From Lycium barbarum (Eukaryota; Streptophyta; Magnoliopsida; Solanales; Solanaceae): DNA of 64,000 bases. Numbering within the stretch: position 1 is the stretch's first letter; every line of letters begins with the position of its first letter. Below the pieces are notes generated by a model. The model did no database searches and was not told the DNA's origin. It worked only from the letters and a program-made list of their open reading frames with translations. The position numbers and the translations under genes were made by a program. Below, one piece after another: positions 1-13,857 of this stretch. Location: positions 91,352,321-91,416,320 of the forward strand of contig NC_083341.1 of NCBI RefSeq assembly GCF_019175385.1, written 5' to 3'.

Positions 1-1375
1 TGCCACACGGCCACACATGGCCCTTCTCTTGAACCTTCTTGAATTGTTTGTGAAATTCCCGTTTTGCCCCTAGCCTTCCACAATATTACCATGAACCACC
101 TTGTGAATTTTCCTTTTTACCCTTAGCCTTTCTCAATATTTCCATACTAATAAACAATTTGTGTATTAAAATAATTCCGAAAAATAGTCTTGCCCTTAAC
201 TTACCACGACTATCTTGAAACATCCGAATGTACAAAATACGGGATATAACAAACGCATTTGCTGATTTTTTAACTAACAGTGTGTTTAATGTTGCAAGTA
301 CTATAGAGATCCATAGTTATCAAGAATTGGTGCCAAAAGCAAGGAAAATATTAAACATGGACAAGTCAATGATGCTTGCTTCAGGTTCAGGACATACAAG
401 GAAAGAGAACCAGATTGAAACATTTGCTTGAATAAAATCCATGTCAAGTTCTGATACTTGACACACAATGCAGTACATGTAATCAACAGGGTACTCAAGC
501 AGCAGTAACATACATAGGAGTACTTCTGAACTGTTGACACAGTGTGTAAATGGTCAAGGAAATGCATCCAGGTTGTAGAAACACAGTGTGCAGCATGATC
601 AAGTTAGAGAAAGTAACTGATATCAGGATTACTAGTTGATTATCTAAAGTTGTTCTAGTTATTGTGTGGTATCAGCAACAATGCTCATCCTGCTAACAGG
701 ATTGCTTTAGGTAATTAAACTAGGTAATCCATGTTATTCATAACACACAAGATTGACTTGATGACTCAAGGTGTAGGATCAGGAACTAGGCCAGCAACAA
801 TAACACAGCAATGCACAGATTCTCTTGTTTCATACACATAGGGAATGGATACCATAACACCCGATGAGAGCTTGAGGTGACTGATAATGGCATCATCCCA
901 ATGCAAGAGACTTAAGAAGCATTACTAATTGTTGCAGTTGGAGAGTTCTAGCTCAAGGATCATCCCTTTCCTTCTTAGTTTTCCTTTCCTTTTGTTTGTT
1001 TTGCTATTGTTTTACTTCTTTCTTGTTCTGCATTTCTTTCTTTTAGCTTAAACTCCTTTTGTAAATATTTCTTTATTATGAAATAAAACACCACTAGCAG
1101 CCTGCTAGATGGTCCTTTAATTAAAATAAAAATAAAAGGGGTATCAAATGGATAGGTTGGGTTGAAATTGGGCATGTCAAAATGAGTTGAGTTAATAAAT
1201 AAGCAGGTTATTGACTTGCCCAAAAGCTACTCAGGTTGAAACGATTTGGCCTGAAATGAACTAAAAGCCGAGTCATAACCCAATCCTCTCAATTCTAACT
1301 GTGTTAAATTCTTTGTTTGTTTTCTTATAATTTATTTGAGTACCTAATAATACATTCTTCCTTATATTATGACTA
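1..1375. other. Intergenic DNA upstream of the glycine-rich gene
   Basis: I see no supported gene here. All open frames are short, AT-rich and without a recognisable domain or intron structure. The stretch from about 1130 to 1290 resembles dispersed plant repeat sequence, but I could not assign it to a family. Confidence 0.6.
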
Positions 1376-1690
1376 CTAGTTACGGAAGACCCGTGCTCCC
1401 GTGCTAAGTCCGGGCCCAAACTCAAAATATAAAAATAAAATTTTTTATTATATAAGTATAATGTGTCAAGTTTTTCTATCACATAACTAATTTAATGTAT
1501 TTGTAGGTTAATGATATCTTATTGATAAGTTTTATAATTATTAAAGTTTCTTCGTCACACAATTAGATTATTTTTAACGAAGAATTTATTTATGAGGAAG
1601 AAAGTTAAGTAGAAATATCAGCAAATCTCAAAGGGACACAAGTGATTCGATATAAGATTTTCTATACTAAGTTTGAGATTAATTTTATAT

Positions 1691-1860
1691 TATGTTTGGT
1701 TTAGGGTATAAATTTACAAATAGAGCATAAATTTTTTCAAACTTAATCCCGGATATTCCACTTTATCCCGTTAAACTTGAGATTAATTCATCCACCTACC
1801 AAATGGGATAAATTAGTCTCACGACTATAATATAATAATTTAGTCCCGTACCAAACGACC
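1691..1860. repeat. Possible Tourist-like MITE remnant
   Basis: The left end (TGTTTGGTTTAGGG near 1692) and the right end (CCCGTACCAAACGACC near 1845) are imperfect inverted repeats about 170 bp apart, in AT-rich DNA with a TA-rich edge. This is the layout of a small non-autonomous DNA transposon. The match is weak and the target duplication is unclear. The flanks 1381-1690 and 1861-1997 are AT-rich with nothing else recognised. Confidence 0.3.
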
Positions 1861-2118
1861 GTAATTTATTAACTAAAAATAATGATCCTTTTGACTTAAG
1901 ATGAAATTGACCCGAATGTGGCTGGCTAGGTGGGTCCATAATGACATTATTATGCTAATGTAAGTTAACCTGTCTTGAGCTGACAAAGCTTTCCCTCATG
2001 AAAATGGGAAATTTCTTTGAAAGAGAACACAAAAAATGGAAAGCACAGGTGTCACCCTCTCTTTTTCTCTCTCAGCCGAACTCCTCGCAACCCCCTTTTT
2101 CTCTCCTCATTTCAATTC

Positions 2119-2334
2119 TTTACATAAAAATAGAAAAACACATTCAATCAATCAGAAATTCTCCCTTTTTCACTGCACAAATCCTTACTTTTTCCCTCAA
2201 TGCTTGATGAGTTTTTGTTATGGCCATCCCATGGATTCACCTTTTCATTCCTTTTTACCTTAATTTTCACATCATTTCAGCATCACTTTCTGATAAATTT
2301 TCAATTCTTGATTACAATTCTGATCCATTCTTGA
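2119..2334 (+). promoter_or_regulatory. 5' leader with two overlapping upstream ORFs
   Basis: A TATA-like stretch (ACATAAAAATAG, near 2122) lies about 100 bases before the start codon of the glycine-rich gene. Two upstream ATGs, at 2200 and 2207, sit in the two other reading frames. The ORF from 2200 runs 44 codons to a stop at 2334; the ORF from 2207 runs 18 codons to a stop at 2263. Both overlap the main start at 2220, which is preceded by two in-frame TGA codons. If the transcript starts before 2200, these uORFs should lower translation of the main ORF. The transcription start was not determined, so this is inference. Confidence 0.4.
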
Positions 2335-5300
2335 ATGGTGACTATGCACCCCCATCACCCCCACCCCACCCACCCACCCTCACATGTGATCAAATGCTCG
2401 GTATTGGTTCACTGAACACAACATGTGAGCTTAATTACAACCTTAATTTCACACATGATGTTTACCTTGAAGGTACAGGTAATCTCTTCATTCTTCAAGG
2501 TGTTGTCCTCACTTGTCCATTTCCAGGTTGTTCCATTACCATTAACATAACAGGACACCTTAAACTTAATGCAAATTCAAGAATATTAGGTGGATCAGTG
2601 TATATAGTTGCAGGGAATGTTAGTTTGATTAGCGGGTCGGTTATAAACGTTACCGGGTTAGCGGGGGACCCACCGGACGGATCATCGGGTACACCTAAGG
2701 ATTATGAAGGGGGTGGTGGGGGGTATGGGGGTAGAGGGGCGAGTTGCGTTATGGATAATAAGAAGCTTCCTGAAGACGTGTGGGGAGGCGATACGTATTC
2801 GTGGAAGTCATTGGAACAACCTTTTAGTTATGGAAGTAAAGGACAGAGTACTAATAAGGAGGATGATTATGGAGGTAATGGAGGTGGCAAGATATGGTTG
2901 GAAGTTAAGGATGTTTTGAATGCGTCGGGAAGTCTTTTGGCTGATGGAGGAGATGGTGGAATCAAAGGTGGTGGTGGCTCTGCTGGCAGTATTTACATCA
3001 AGTCCAAGAAAATGTAATGTAATACTAACTTCTCTCGTTCTTTGTTGAGTATAATGTTTTTCATTTAAGGATTTAACTTATGTATATGTTTTCGGTTATC
3101 ACAATATTTCGATGTTGTAGCTCTGTACTGCTTTCCTTATTAGTTGCCATGTTTTCTTCACTGTCGTAATACTAACTTCTCTTGGTCCTTCTTCAGTATA
3201 CTGTCCTTCATTTACGGGTCATTTGGTAAAGTGTACAAAGAATAGTACTAAATAGAGTGTATTAGTAATGCTGGAATTAGTTATGCCGAGATTAGTTCTT
3301 ATCCACTGTTTGGTTTGGTGTATTAAGGGCAGTTCCGTCTTTAACCATGCTTATCCATGTATTAATAACCCTTGTATTGCTAATACCATGGTTTGCTATG
3401 TATAAGAATACTACTGAGTACGATGTATGTATTAGTCATACATAGGTTGAAGAACACTACCAAACAAGGGATTAATAATACCAAAGCTAAGACATGTACT
3501 CTAATACATCGTACCAAATGACCCCTTAAGAATTTTGCTTACACAGGCAGACGTTACAAAATATTTCTACACTACTAGTGCAGTTTGACTGTAACATGTT
3601 ACTTGTGATGTTTTGCAGGTTACCAGTCAGTACATGTTTCTTTTATATAGGAAACTGGTCGTGTTTAGCTTTTAAGTAACCATATTGCAAAAAGTTTCTT
3701 CACTTATAATGCGCCTTATAGACCAACTAAGTTTGTCGGAAATTGGTACGCATGTTCTCCCCAACATAAATGTTGTCCCTCTGTCCTTCCTTTGACAATT
3801 GATTCTTGTTCTAGTGATAGAGACTTTTATAGCCAACCGTCGAGTTGGAGGTTGAATTATGTAGAGAGGAAGTTGAGACATTGTTGATATAAATACAACA
3901 ACAACAACAACAACAACAACCCAGTGAAATCCCATTTGTTGATATAAATATACTAATAAAAACGCTGATAAACATATCTCAACAGTTAAGCTTTAGATGA
4001 GATGTTTTAAAAAACTTATCATGGACTTTTGGACATACTTGACCTCGGGATATCATGACATACAAAGGGGTCTATGAAGATTTTCTTAATGTGTTGGAAA
4101 AATGCTCAAACTATTTCACATAATATTTTTTTTTCGATGACCAAGAAATTCGTCTGGAGCCAACACTTTGGGCCAACCGCAGCTTTCAGAACTCGGGGAG
4201 GCCCGCCTCTACCCTTTTCCACTTTAGTATTTCACATATATTAAAGTTGGTAGAGTTGTAAGTTTGATTTCGCCACCCAACAACAGAATATGTTCGCATG
4301 TTTTGCCAAAGAAAATATTTAGGCTGACAGATGAGAGGCATATTTAAGACTTGATTACATAACTAGTCCCTAACAATTTAAGCTTTATATGAGGTTCGCA
4401 AGAAGTCAACAAAAGGAAAATCATTATCAACTGATTGTATGAGTACCTTTTTATTATACTTTTAGAAAATCACAATATAGTGTCCACTGTAAACTTTTCT
4501 ACTTTCAGTCTATTTATACACTGATTGCCTGACTATAATTCTAGTGTGGATTGTCATTCTTTTATGATGATTCTCCCTATGTGCTACATATTGGTATTGG
4601 TTAAGTCATGCTATCTCATGAGTGAGGACATGTCTTTTTGAGGTAGTATTATGTGTTCAAAGTTGACTTTTCTTTCTAAGCAGGACAGGAGGTGGCAAAA
4701 TAAGTGCTTCTGGGGGAAATGGATTTGCTGGAGGAGGTGGTGGAAGAGTTTCCGTTGAAGTCTTTAGCAGGCATGACGACTCAGAGTTCTTTGTTCATGG
4801 TATGATGACTAATAACAAATGAAGCTTATACTTCTCTGTCATTGCTTCATAAGTCATGTTTTCTGAGAATTTTTCTTTGTGTTTGCATACCATCTTTAGT
4901 TGAGGATAGGGTTTTAGAGCATTATAATATTGTGGAATCTTCAACAGAGTATAGGGTTATAGAGCACTAATAATATTTTGCAAGCTTCAACTTGTTTGTC
5001 AAATCAACTATGCAGTGAGATGCAGAACTCATGCATATCTCCTAGAGGAGCAAATATGAATGTGAAGGAAAGACTGCATAAATCGAGGTTTTAAGTCTTT
5101 CCTAAATGGAATGTAGAAGCAAATTGCCCACTCATTTTGAATGGTAAGGATTTCCAACTCATTTTACATCTTTGCTAAATGGAACGTAGAAGCAAATTGC
5201 CTACCTGTGTTGGATGGTAAGGATTTCTGGTAGTAGAAGGAAAATCTCAGTGCCACACTCTATCTACTCATCTGCCTACCTGAGCTATAGAGATTTCCTG

Positions 5301-8300
5301 TCACTTTTTAGACCAGTCCAGTGTTTAACACTTGATGCAATTAGAAAGTTAGGTGCATCTTTTTTAAGAGTCCAGTGTTCCTGAGTCCTTTCCTTCTCCT
5401 CATGCTGAACCACAGAATAGTTCTTCCCACTGTGGTATCTAATTATCAATACTTGAGTTGCCTCTTTTTTAAAATAAGGTATATGAAATTGCTTTGAATT
5501 ACTAGGATAAGTGTGCATCATAATTCATAAGCTAAAATTTATCATTAATCATTTGTTATTGTTTTTCAAATCTTGGCACAACCAAATCAGGAAACTCTCA
5601 TTAATAAGCATTTTCACTGTGATAGGACCTCCTTAGGGAATATAAGGTTTTCATTAGGTTCTCCAAGCACAAATACCTTCGTTTAAGAAAACATTTTTGG
5701 TGTATAAAGTCTAATTTTCAGGGTCTTCCACATATGTTAACCTCCTTTCCCTGCCAATTTTGGGGATTATGTGAGGGCCGGTTTTCTGTTCTTCTCTTAT
5801 CCTAGTCTCTCATTAATAAGCATTTTTGCTGTGATAGGACCTCCTTAGGGAATATAAGGTTTTCATTAGGTTCTCCAAGCACAAATACCTTCATTTAAGA
5901 AAACATTTTTGGTATATGAAGTCTAATTTTCAGGATCTTCCACAAAAGTCAACCTCCTTTCCCTGCCAATTTTGGGGACTATGTGAGGGCCGGTTTTCTG
6001 TTCTTCTCTTATCCTAGTTTCTCTTTTTCCCTCAGGTGTAGATTAGAGCTTTTGTTTTAGGGAAAAAGGCCAGATTTACCCCTTTACTTTAAGAAATTAT
6101 CTACATTTAGCTTCCGTTATACTATCTGAACAAAAACAGCAGAGATCAACTCAGAAAAAGAAGAGAGACCGAACAAGAGGGGTCATATTTCGGTGGGTCA
6201 GAAGATTTATCTGAAAAGTGTAGAGTACACTACAGAGATAACTCTATCTGATAATGAGTTGTCAATGCCCATTTGGAGGTACCTCTTTTACCATGGTACG
6301 GCGAGTATTAATGGATGATGGAAGAATGTCTGTCATCTTCAACATTTGAAATCTCTAGACGAGTCCAGAGAAATATAATCAAAGTGAGCAAACAATTGGG
6401 GGTAAATACAGAAGGTTTTGAGAATGAGATTCTAGATATGCTAATAAATATAGAGGAATGGAGAATTCAGAGATTACAGATCCTTAGCGCAAAGCCAAAA
6501 CCGGCAAGAAGAAGAAGAATCAACTCAAATCGGAAAAGTTATACTGTAGTCTGAATTCTGATAGTAATAAGGGGGAGGTAGTGCAAAGCACTAATTCCAT
6601 GAAGATGAAAATTCTAAGTTGGAATATTAGGGGGTTGAACTAACCAAGCAAGAGGAGGGACATTAAAATGTTAGTACAATAATGGAAGGCTGATATTCTG
6701 TGCTTTCAAGAGACAAAGATTAGGAATTTTTCAAACTCTTTAGTGAGGCAAAGATGGGAAATAGATGGGCTTCTCGGTAGAAATCAAAGCAGAAGGAAGC
6801 AAGGGAGGAAAAGTGATGTTATGGGACAAAACGCAGAGGAGAAGAGTTGATAAACAGTAGGGAATCTTTTCTATGTCGTGTATATTCGCAAGTTTGATAG
6901 AAAATTTCGGGTGATATATCACAAGTTTGTATGGTCCACACACAAGAGGAGAGGAAGGAGATGTGGGATGAGCTAGCTACTGTTAGGGGTTTCTGGGATG
7001 GTCCATGGGTAATTGGGGAGATTTCAATGTAATCGGGCTTATGGATGAAAGGAGAAATTGCACAAGAAGCTCAAGAGCTATAAGAGGATTTAATAGCTTC
7101 ATCCATGATATGACCATGATTGATTTGCCACTACATGGTGGCATATACATTTGGAAAAGGGGGGAAAACAATCAACGAGCTTCAAGAATTGATAAGTTTT
7201 TGATATCCGCTTAGTAAGCTGAAGTGTTCATAGCTATCAAGTAGTCAACAATGTGCAAATATACTATCCGATCACAAATCTGTGATGTTAGAGTGTGGGG
7301 GAATGATAGAAGATTTGCTCGTGCGGAGAAAATCGAAGAATGGGGGGAGAGCTGCAATATCACATGCAGACCAGATTATGTGTTAATGCAGAAATTAAAG
7401 AAGCTTAAAGGTGATATCAAAAGATGGAATAGGGAGGAATTTGGAAGACTGGAAAGAGGGAAAAATTCTTTTTGGTTGAACTAGCAGAGATGACTCTGGA
7501 AGCTGACCATAGACAACTCTGTCAAACAAAAAAAGATAGAAGGAAAGAGATTGCAGAGAACTGGAAAAGATGGCAAAGGCAGAGGAAACATCAACAACAA
7601 CAACAACAACATACCCAGTGAAATCCCACTGTGTGGGGTCTGGGGAGGGTAAAGTGTACGCAGACCTTGCCCCCATCTCAGAAGATAGAGAGGTTGTTTC
7701 CGAAAGACTCTCGGCTCAAGAGAAAACATGACGAGAAAAGGTTAGATAAGCACAAACAGTACAAAGCAAAACGGAAATGAAACTAACGAAAGCGACAAAA
7801 GCCATGATAAAGCAGTCTGAGAAAAGAAGCAGTAGCTAGCACAGATAAATACGATAATTGTGGTAGAAGAAATCGAAATTGCGACTACTAGTGCGACGGG
7901 ATACGTGGGACTACCTACTAGCCTTCTACCCTAATCTGAGTCCTCCATAGCCTCCTATCTAAGGTCATGTCCTCGGTAAGCTGGAACTGCGCCATGTCCT
8001 GTCTAAGCACCTCTCCCCAATACTTCCTTGGCCTACCTCTACCTCTTCTGAAATCGTCCATAGCCAACCTCTCACACCTCCGCACTGGGGCATCTGTGTC
8101 TCTCCTCTTCACATGCCCAAACCATCTCAGCCGCGCTTTCCGCATCTTGTCCTCCACCGATGCCACTCCCACCTTGTCTCGGATATCTTCATGGCATCAT
8201 GGCATCAAAAACCAGGAAGTATATGGTTAAGGGAAGGTGATAGGAATATAAAACTTTCAGAAGATGGCTAATTCACAAAAAAGAAGCAAAATAATCGCAA

Positions 8301-11300
8301 GTTGGTGGTGAGAGGGGAAGTGATAAAAGAAATGGAAGGAATCACAATAATACTCCCTCAGTCCCAATTTATCTAATATAGTTTGACTGGGCCTGGAGTT
8401 TAAGGAATAAAAGAAGACTTTTGAATTTGTGGTTTAAGATAAATCAAAGATATTGTGTGGTTATAAATCATCTTGTTAAGCGTAAAAGGTAAAGTTTAAA
8501 GTTAAATTGTTGTCAAATAAGGAAATGTACCATGCTTTTTGAGACAGACTAAAAAGGAAAGTGTATCACATAAATTGGGACAGAGGGAGTAATTCTGAAT
8601 TACTGTCCTAAGGCAATCATTTCCCCAGAAGAACAAGAGTGGATGGAAAGACAGTTTGAGGAGGCAGAAATTCTTGAAGCTATTAAGCTACGTGCGGTTG
8701 ATAAAGCTCCTGGACCGGATGACTTTTCAATGGCTTTCTATCAAAGTTTCTGGGATATGCTGAAGGAGGACATAATTCTCAGCCTTCAAAATTTCCATGT
8801 TCAACAGTTCTTTGAAAAAGCTTCCATGCTACTTTTGTGGCTTTGATCCCCAAGAAAGCAGGAACCATTGAACTTAGGGACTTCAGACCCATTAGTTTGA
8901 TCTCTGGTATGTATAAGATCATTTCAAAAGTGTTGGCTGAAAGGTCAAAACAGGTTGTGGGCAATCTGGTTAACAAAAACCAAATGGCATTCATTAAGGG
9001 GAGACAAATCATAGACGCTGCTTTGATAGCCAGTGAATGTATTGATACCAGGATGAGAGGGGAGGTACCAGGGGTCATGTGCAAACTGGATATTGAGAAA
9101 GCCTATGATCATCTCAATTGGAACTTCCTTATCAATGTGCTTCGACAGATGGGTTTTGGCAATAGATGGCTGAAATGGATTGGATTCTGCATAAAAACTA
9201 CCAGGTTCTCTGTGCTGGTTAATGGAGAACCAGTTGGTTTTGTTCCAGCAGAAACGGGACTCAGACAAGGTGATCCTATGTCCCCTTTTCTTTTTATCAT
9301 TGCTATGGAAGGCCTCAATAGCATGTTGAGGATTGCAACTAACAACAGATGGTTGACAGGATTCAGAGTAGGGAACAGAGCAGGTGAGGTGCTGAAGATC
9401 TACCATCTATTATATGCAGATGACACAGTTATTTTCTGCGATGCTACACCAGAGCAGATCAGCTTCCTTAGAATGATATTGGTGATATTTGAAGCTACAT
9501 CAGGATTGAAGGTAAACTGGAGAAAAAGCAAAATCTTTCCAGTTAAGGAGGTACTGCAAATACAGGTTTTGGCAAATATTCTGGGCTGTAGAGTGGAAAA
9601 CTACCTACTATTTATCTTGGTATGCCATTGGGATCAAAACACAAAGCTTTGGAGATATGGGATGGAATCATTGAAAAAACAGAGAAGAAGTTTGCTCTGT
9701 GGAAGTCTCAGTATCTTTCTCTGAGAGGGACACTTATTTTGATAAATTCCGTGTTGGATGCTCTAGCAACATATGTAATGTCTTTATTTCCTATGCCAAT
9801 TAAGGTGATTGACATCCTAGATAAATTGAGGAGGAATTTCTTGTGGAACGGCAATAAGGAGGACAGGAATTTTCACTTAGTGAAGTGGGAGAATGTACAG
9901 AAGAATAGAGATCAAGGAGGTATGGAGGTCAAGGAGCTGAAGCTGCAAAATAATAGTCTTATGGTTATGGAGGTACAATGAGGAACAACAAGCTCTCTGG
10001 AAGGAAGTACAACAACAACAACAACAACATACCCAGTGAAATCCCACAATGTGGGGTCTGGGGAGGGTAAAGTGTACGCAGACCATACCCCTATCTCGGA
10101 AGACAGGGAGGCTGTTTCTGAAAGACCCTCGGCTCAAGAGAAATCACAACGAGAAAGGTTAGATAAGCACAAAGCAGAATGCAAATGAAACTAAAGAAAG
10201 CGAATAAGTCAAAATAAAGCAGTCTGAAAAAAGGGAGCAGTAGCTACCACAGATAAATAAGATAATCGAAGTACAAGAAACCACATATAGTAGCAAGAAA
10301 CAAAGGACAATAGACTATAGATCGAAACAACGACTACCTACTAGCCTTCTACCCTAATCTGAGTCTTCCAAAACCTCCTATCTAAGGTCATGTCCTCGGT
10401 AAGCTGAACCTGCGCCATGTCCTGTCTCAGCACCTCTCCCCAATGCTTTTTCGGCCTACCCCGACCTCTTCTGAAACCATCCATAGCTAACCTCTCACAC
10501 CTCCGCACTGGGGCATCTGTGCCTCTCCTCCTCACATGCCCAAACCATCTCAGCCTCGCTTCCCTCATCTTGTCCTCCACTGATGCTACTCCAACCTTAT
10601 CCCGGATATCTTCATTCCTAATCCTATCTCGCCTGGTGTGCCCACACATCCATCGCAACATTCTCATTTTCGCAACTTTCATCTTTTGGACGTGAGAGCT
10701 TTTGATTGCCCAACACTCTGCCCCGTACAACAAGGTCGGTCTCACAACCACCTTGTAGAACCTGCCTTTTAAGTTTTGGTGGCACCTTCTTATCACACAG
10801 CACTCCTGAAGCAAGCCTCCATTTCATCCACCCTGCGCCAATACCATGTGAGACATCATCGTCAATATCCCCATTTTTTTGTATAATAGACCCGAGATAT
10901 TTGAAACTTCTTTTCTTTGGGATGACCTGGGTACCAAGCCTCACTTCCACGCCAGACTCATGTGTCATGTCACTGAACTTGCACTCTATGTACTCTGTCT
11001 TGGTCTTACTCAACTTGAACCCTTTAGACTCCAGAGTTTGTCTCCAAACCTCCAGCTTAGCGTTCACTCCGCTGCGTGTCTCGTTGATCAAGACTATGTC
11101 ATCCGCAAATAACATACACCATGACACCTCACCTTGAATTCACTGCGTCAGACAATCCATCACTAGAGCAAATAAAAATGGGCTAAGAGCTGATCCTTGG
11201 TGCAACCCCATCTCCACTAGGAAGTGCTCTGAGTCTCCTCCCACTGTCCTTACCCTGGTCTTGGCTCCCTCATACGTGTCCTTGATCACCCTAGTGTACG

Positions 11301-13806
11301 CTACAGGTACACCTCTGGCCTCCAAGCATCTCCATAAAACCTCTCTTGGCACTTTGTCGTAAGCCTTTTCTAGGTCGATGAAAACCATGTGCAGGTCCTT
11401 CTTCCTCTCCCTATACTGCTCCACCAGTCTCCTCACAAGATGGATGGCTTCTGTAGTCGAGGGCCCCGACATGAATCCGAACTGGTTTTCTGAAATGGAC
11501 ACGCCTCTTCTCACCCTCATCTCCACCACCCTTTCCCACACCTTCATAGTGTGGCTTAGCAGCTTGATCCCTCTATAGTTGTTGCAACTTTGAATATCAC
11601 CTTTGTTCTTATACAAAGGGACCATCATACTCCACCTCCATTCCTCAGGCATCTTCGCCGTCTTAAAAATAACATTAAACAATCCAGTCAACCACTCCAA
11701 ACCTGCGCTGCCTGCACTCTTCCAAAACTCCCCAGGGATCTCGTCGGGATCGGTAGCTCTTCCCCTGCACATCCTGCGAACAACACCCTTAACCTCCTCC
11801 ACCTTTATACTCCTACAATACCCAAAGTCGTGACGCCTCTCAGAGTACTCCAAATCTCCCAACACAATGTCTCTCTCACCTTCCTCGTTCAAGAGTTTAT
11901 GGAAGTATGACAGCCATCTCCGTCTAATGAGAGCTTCCTCTACCAATACTTTGCCATCCTCGTCCTTGACGCACTTTACTCGATCCAGGTCCCGTGCCTT
12001 TCTCTCCCTCACCTTGGCTAGCCTGAACAACTTCTTATCCCCGCCTTTGTCCTCTAGTTCTGCATATAGACGTTCGAAAGCTGCCGTTTTTGCAGCCGAA
12101 ACTGCCAACTTTGCTTCCTTTCTCGTAATCTTATACCTTTCCCTATTCGTCCGCTTCTTCTCCTCATCTTTGCTGTCTACCAACCTCGTGTACGCCACTT
12201 TCTTTGCTTCCACTTTTCCCTGTACTTCTCCATTCCACCACCAGTCCCCTCGTCGCCTACCACGGCGACCTCTCGAGACTCCCAGGACATCTCTAGCTGT
12301 TTCCCTAATACAGCTCGCCTTCCTATCCCACATACTGCTCGCGTCCCCCCTACTCTCCCAAGCCCCCATAGCCATCAACTTCTCCCCCATCTCCTGGGCA
12401 CTCGACAAAGTCAGACTCCCCCATCTGATCCTTGGCAGGTCATCCGCGACCCTCTTCCTCTTCTACCTCGTAATCCCCAAATCCATCACTAAAAGCTTAT
12501 GTTGGGTCGTAAGGTTCTCACTCGGAATGACCTTGCAGTCTTTACAAAGGCCTTTATCCTCTTTTCTAAGGAGCAAAAAGTCTATCTGCGTCGCAGCCGT
12601 CGAACTACGAAAGGTTACCAAGTGCTGCTCCCTCTTCGGGAAACGCGAGTTGGCTACTACCAATCCAAAGGCTTTAGCGAAATCCAGAAGTGAGACTCCT
12701 TCTCCATTCCTGACTCCGAAGCCGAAACCTCCATGCTCATCATCATAACCCCCCGAGGTTGAGCCGATGTGTCCATTGAAATCTCCTCCTATGAATAACT
12801 TCTCGGTGGGCGGTATACCTCCCACCACTTCATCCAAATCCTCCCAGAAGCGCCTCTTCTCCTCCTCGTCCAAGCCCGCTTGTGGCGCGTAAGCACTAAT
12901 AATGTTCAAGGTAAACCCTTCCACAACTAACTTAACCGCCATCATCCGGTCATTGACCCTCCTAACCTCTACGGCCTAGTCCCTTAGCTCACTATCTACT
13001 AAAATGCCTACCCCATTCCTATACATTGACTTACCCGAGAACCATAACTTATACCCGTCCACATCCTTAGCTTTAGATCCTACCCATTTGGTCTCTTGGA
13101 TGCAAGCTATATTAATCTTCCTCTCCTTAAGAATCTTAACTAGCTCTATGGACTTCCCCGTCAAAGTCCCAATGTTCCAGGACCCTACTCTCAACCTAGA
13201 CGCTCCCTGACCCTACTTACCCCCTCTAACCCTAGCCCCCGTCCCCGACCGAGAACATGACCCTAGTCTACCATCACTCACTATAGCCACTAAGGGAAAT
13301 AAAAGCAAATCAAAGATTTATCTAAAACAAACAAGAATCAATACTAAAACACAGTTATCAAGAGACTATATGCAAGTCAGGTTACTATGACAAGAAAGAT
13401 AGCACTATAAGCTAAAGGAATAAAGGCAAGAATTTAAAGTCAAGAGTCAAGAATGTGTAGCAGGCAAGATTTAACAAGGTTAAAAGACACATGAATTAAT
13501 ATGAGCCACCAGAGGTACCAACTCCAGGTGAAAACAATTTCAAAACCAAAAAAAAAAACCTGTTCGCCGCCGGAGTACTGTTCACCGCCGGAAACCCACT
13601 GGCGGAGGTTTCCAAGTGCAGAAACGAGAAGACAAGAGGCAAAAAACAAAGAAAAGAAAGGAAAAGAGAAGCGAAGAGAAGAGAGAAGGAGAGAAAAAGA
13701 AGGGGGCCTGGCCGGAAAAGTATACCTGCCGGGGGGTGGTTCGCTGCCAGGAAGGAGGGGGGGTGGGGTGGGATGGGGTGGGGAGTTGTTGTTACCGTTG
13801 AGAGAG

Positions 13807-13857
<51 letters not shown>

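Noticed and set aside
1376..1415. Possible Helitron 3' end on the minus strand (ACTAGT next to a CCCGTGCT-rich hairpin)
   Set aside because: The hairpin is imperfect and no matching 5' end was found, so it is not called as a feature.
11590..12748. Plus-strand open frames of 106 and 293 codons
   Set aside because: Antisense shadows of the RTE reverse transcriptase and endonuclease on the minus strand.
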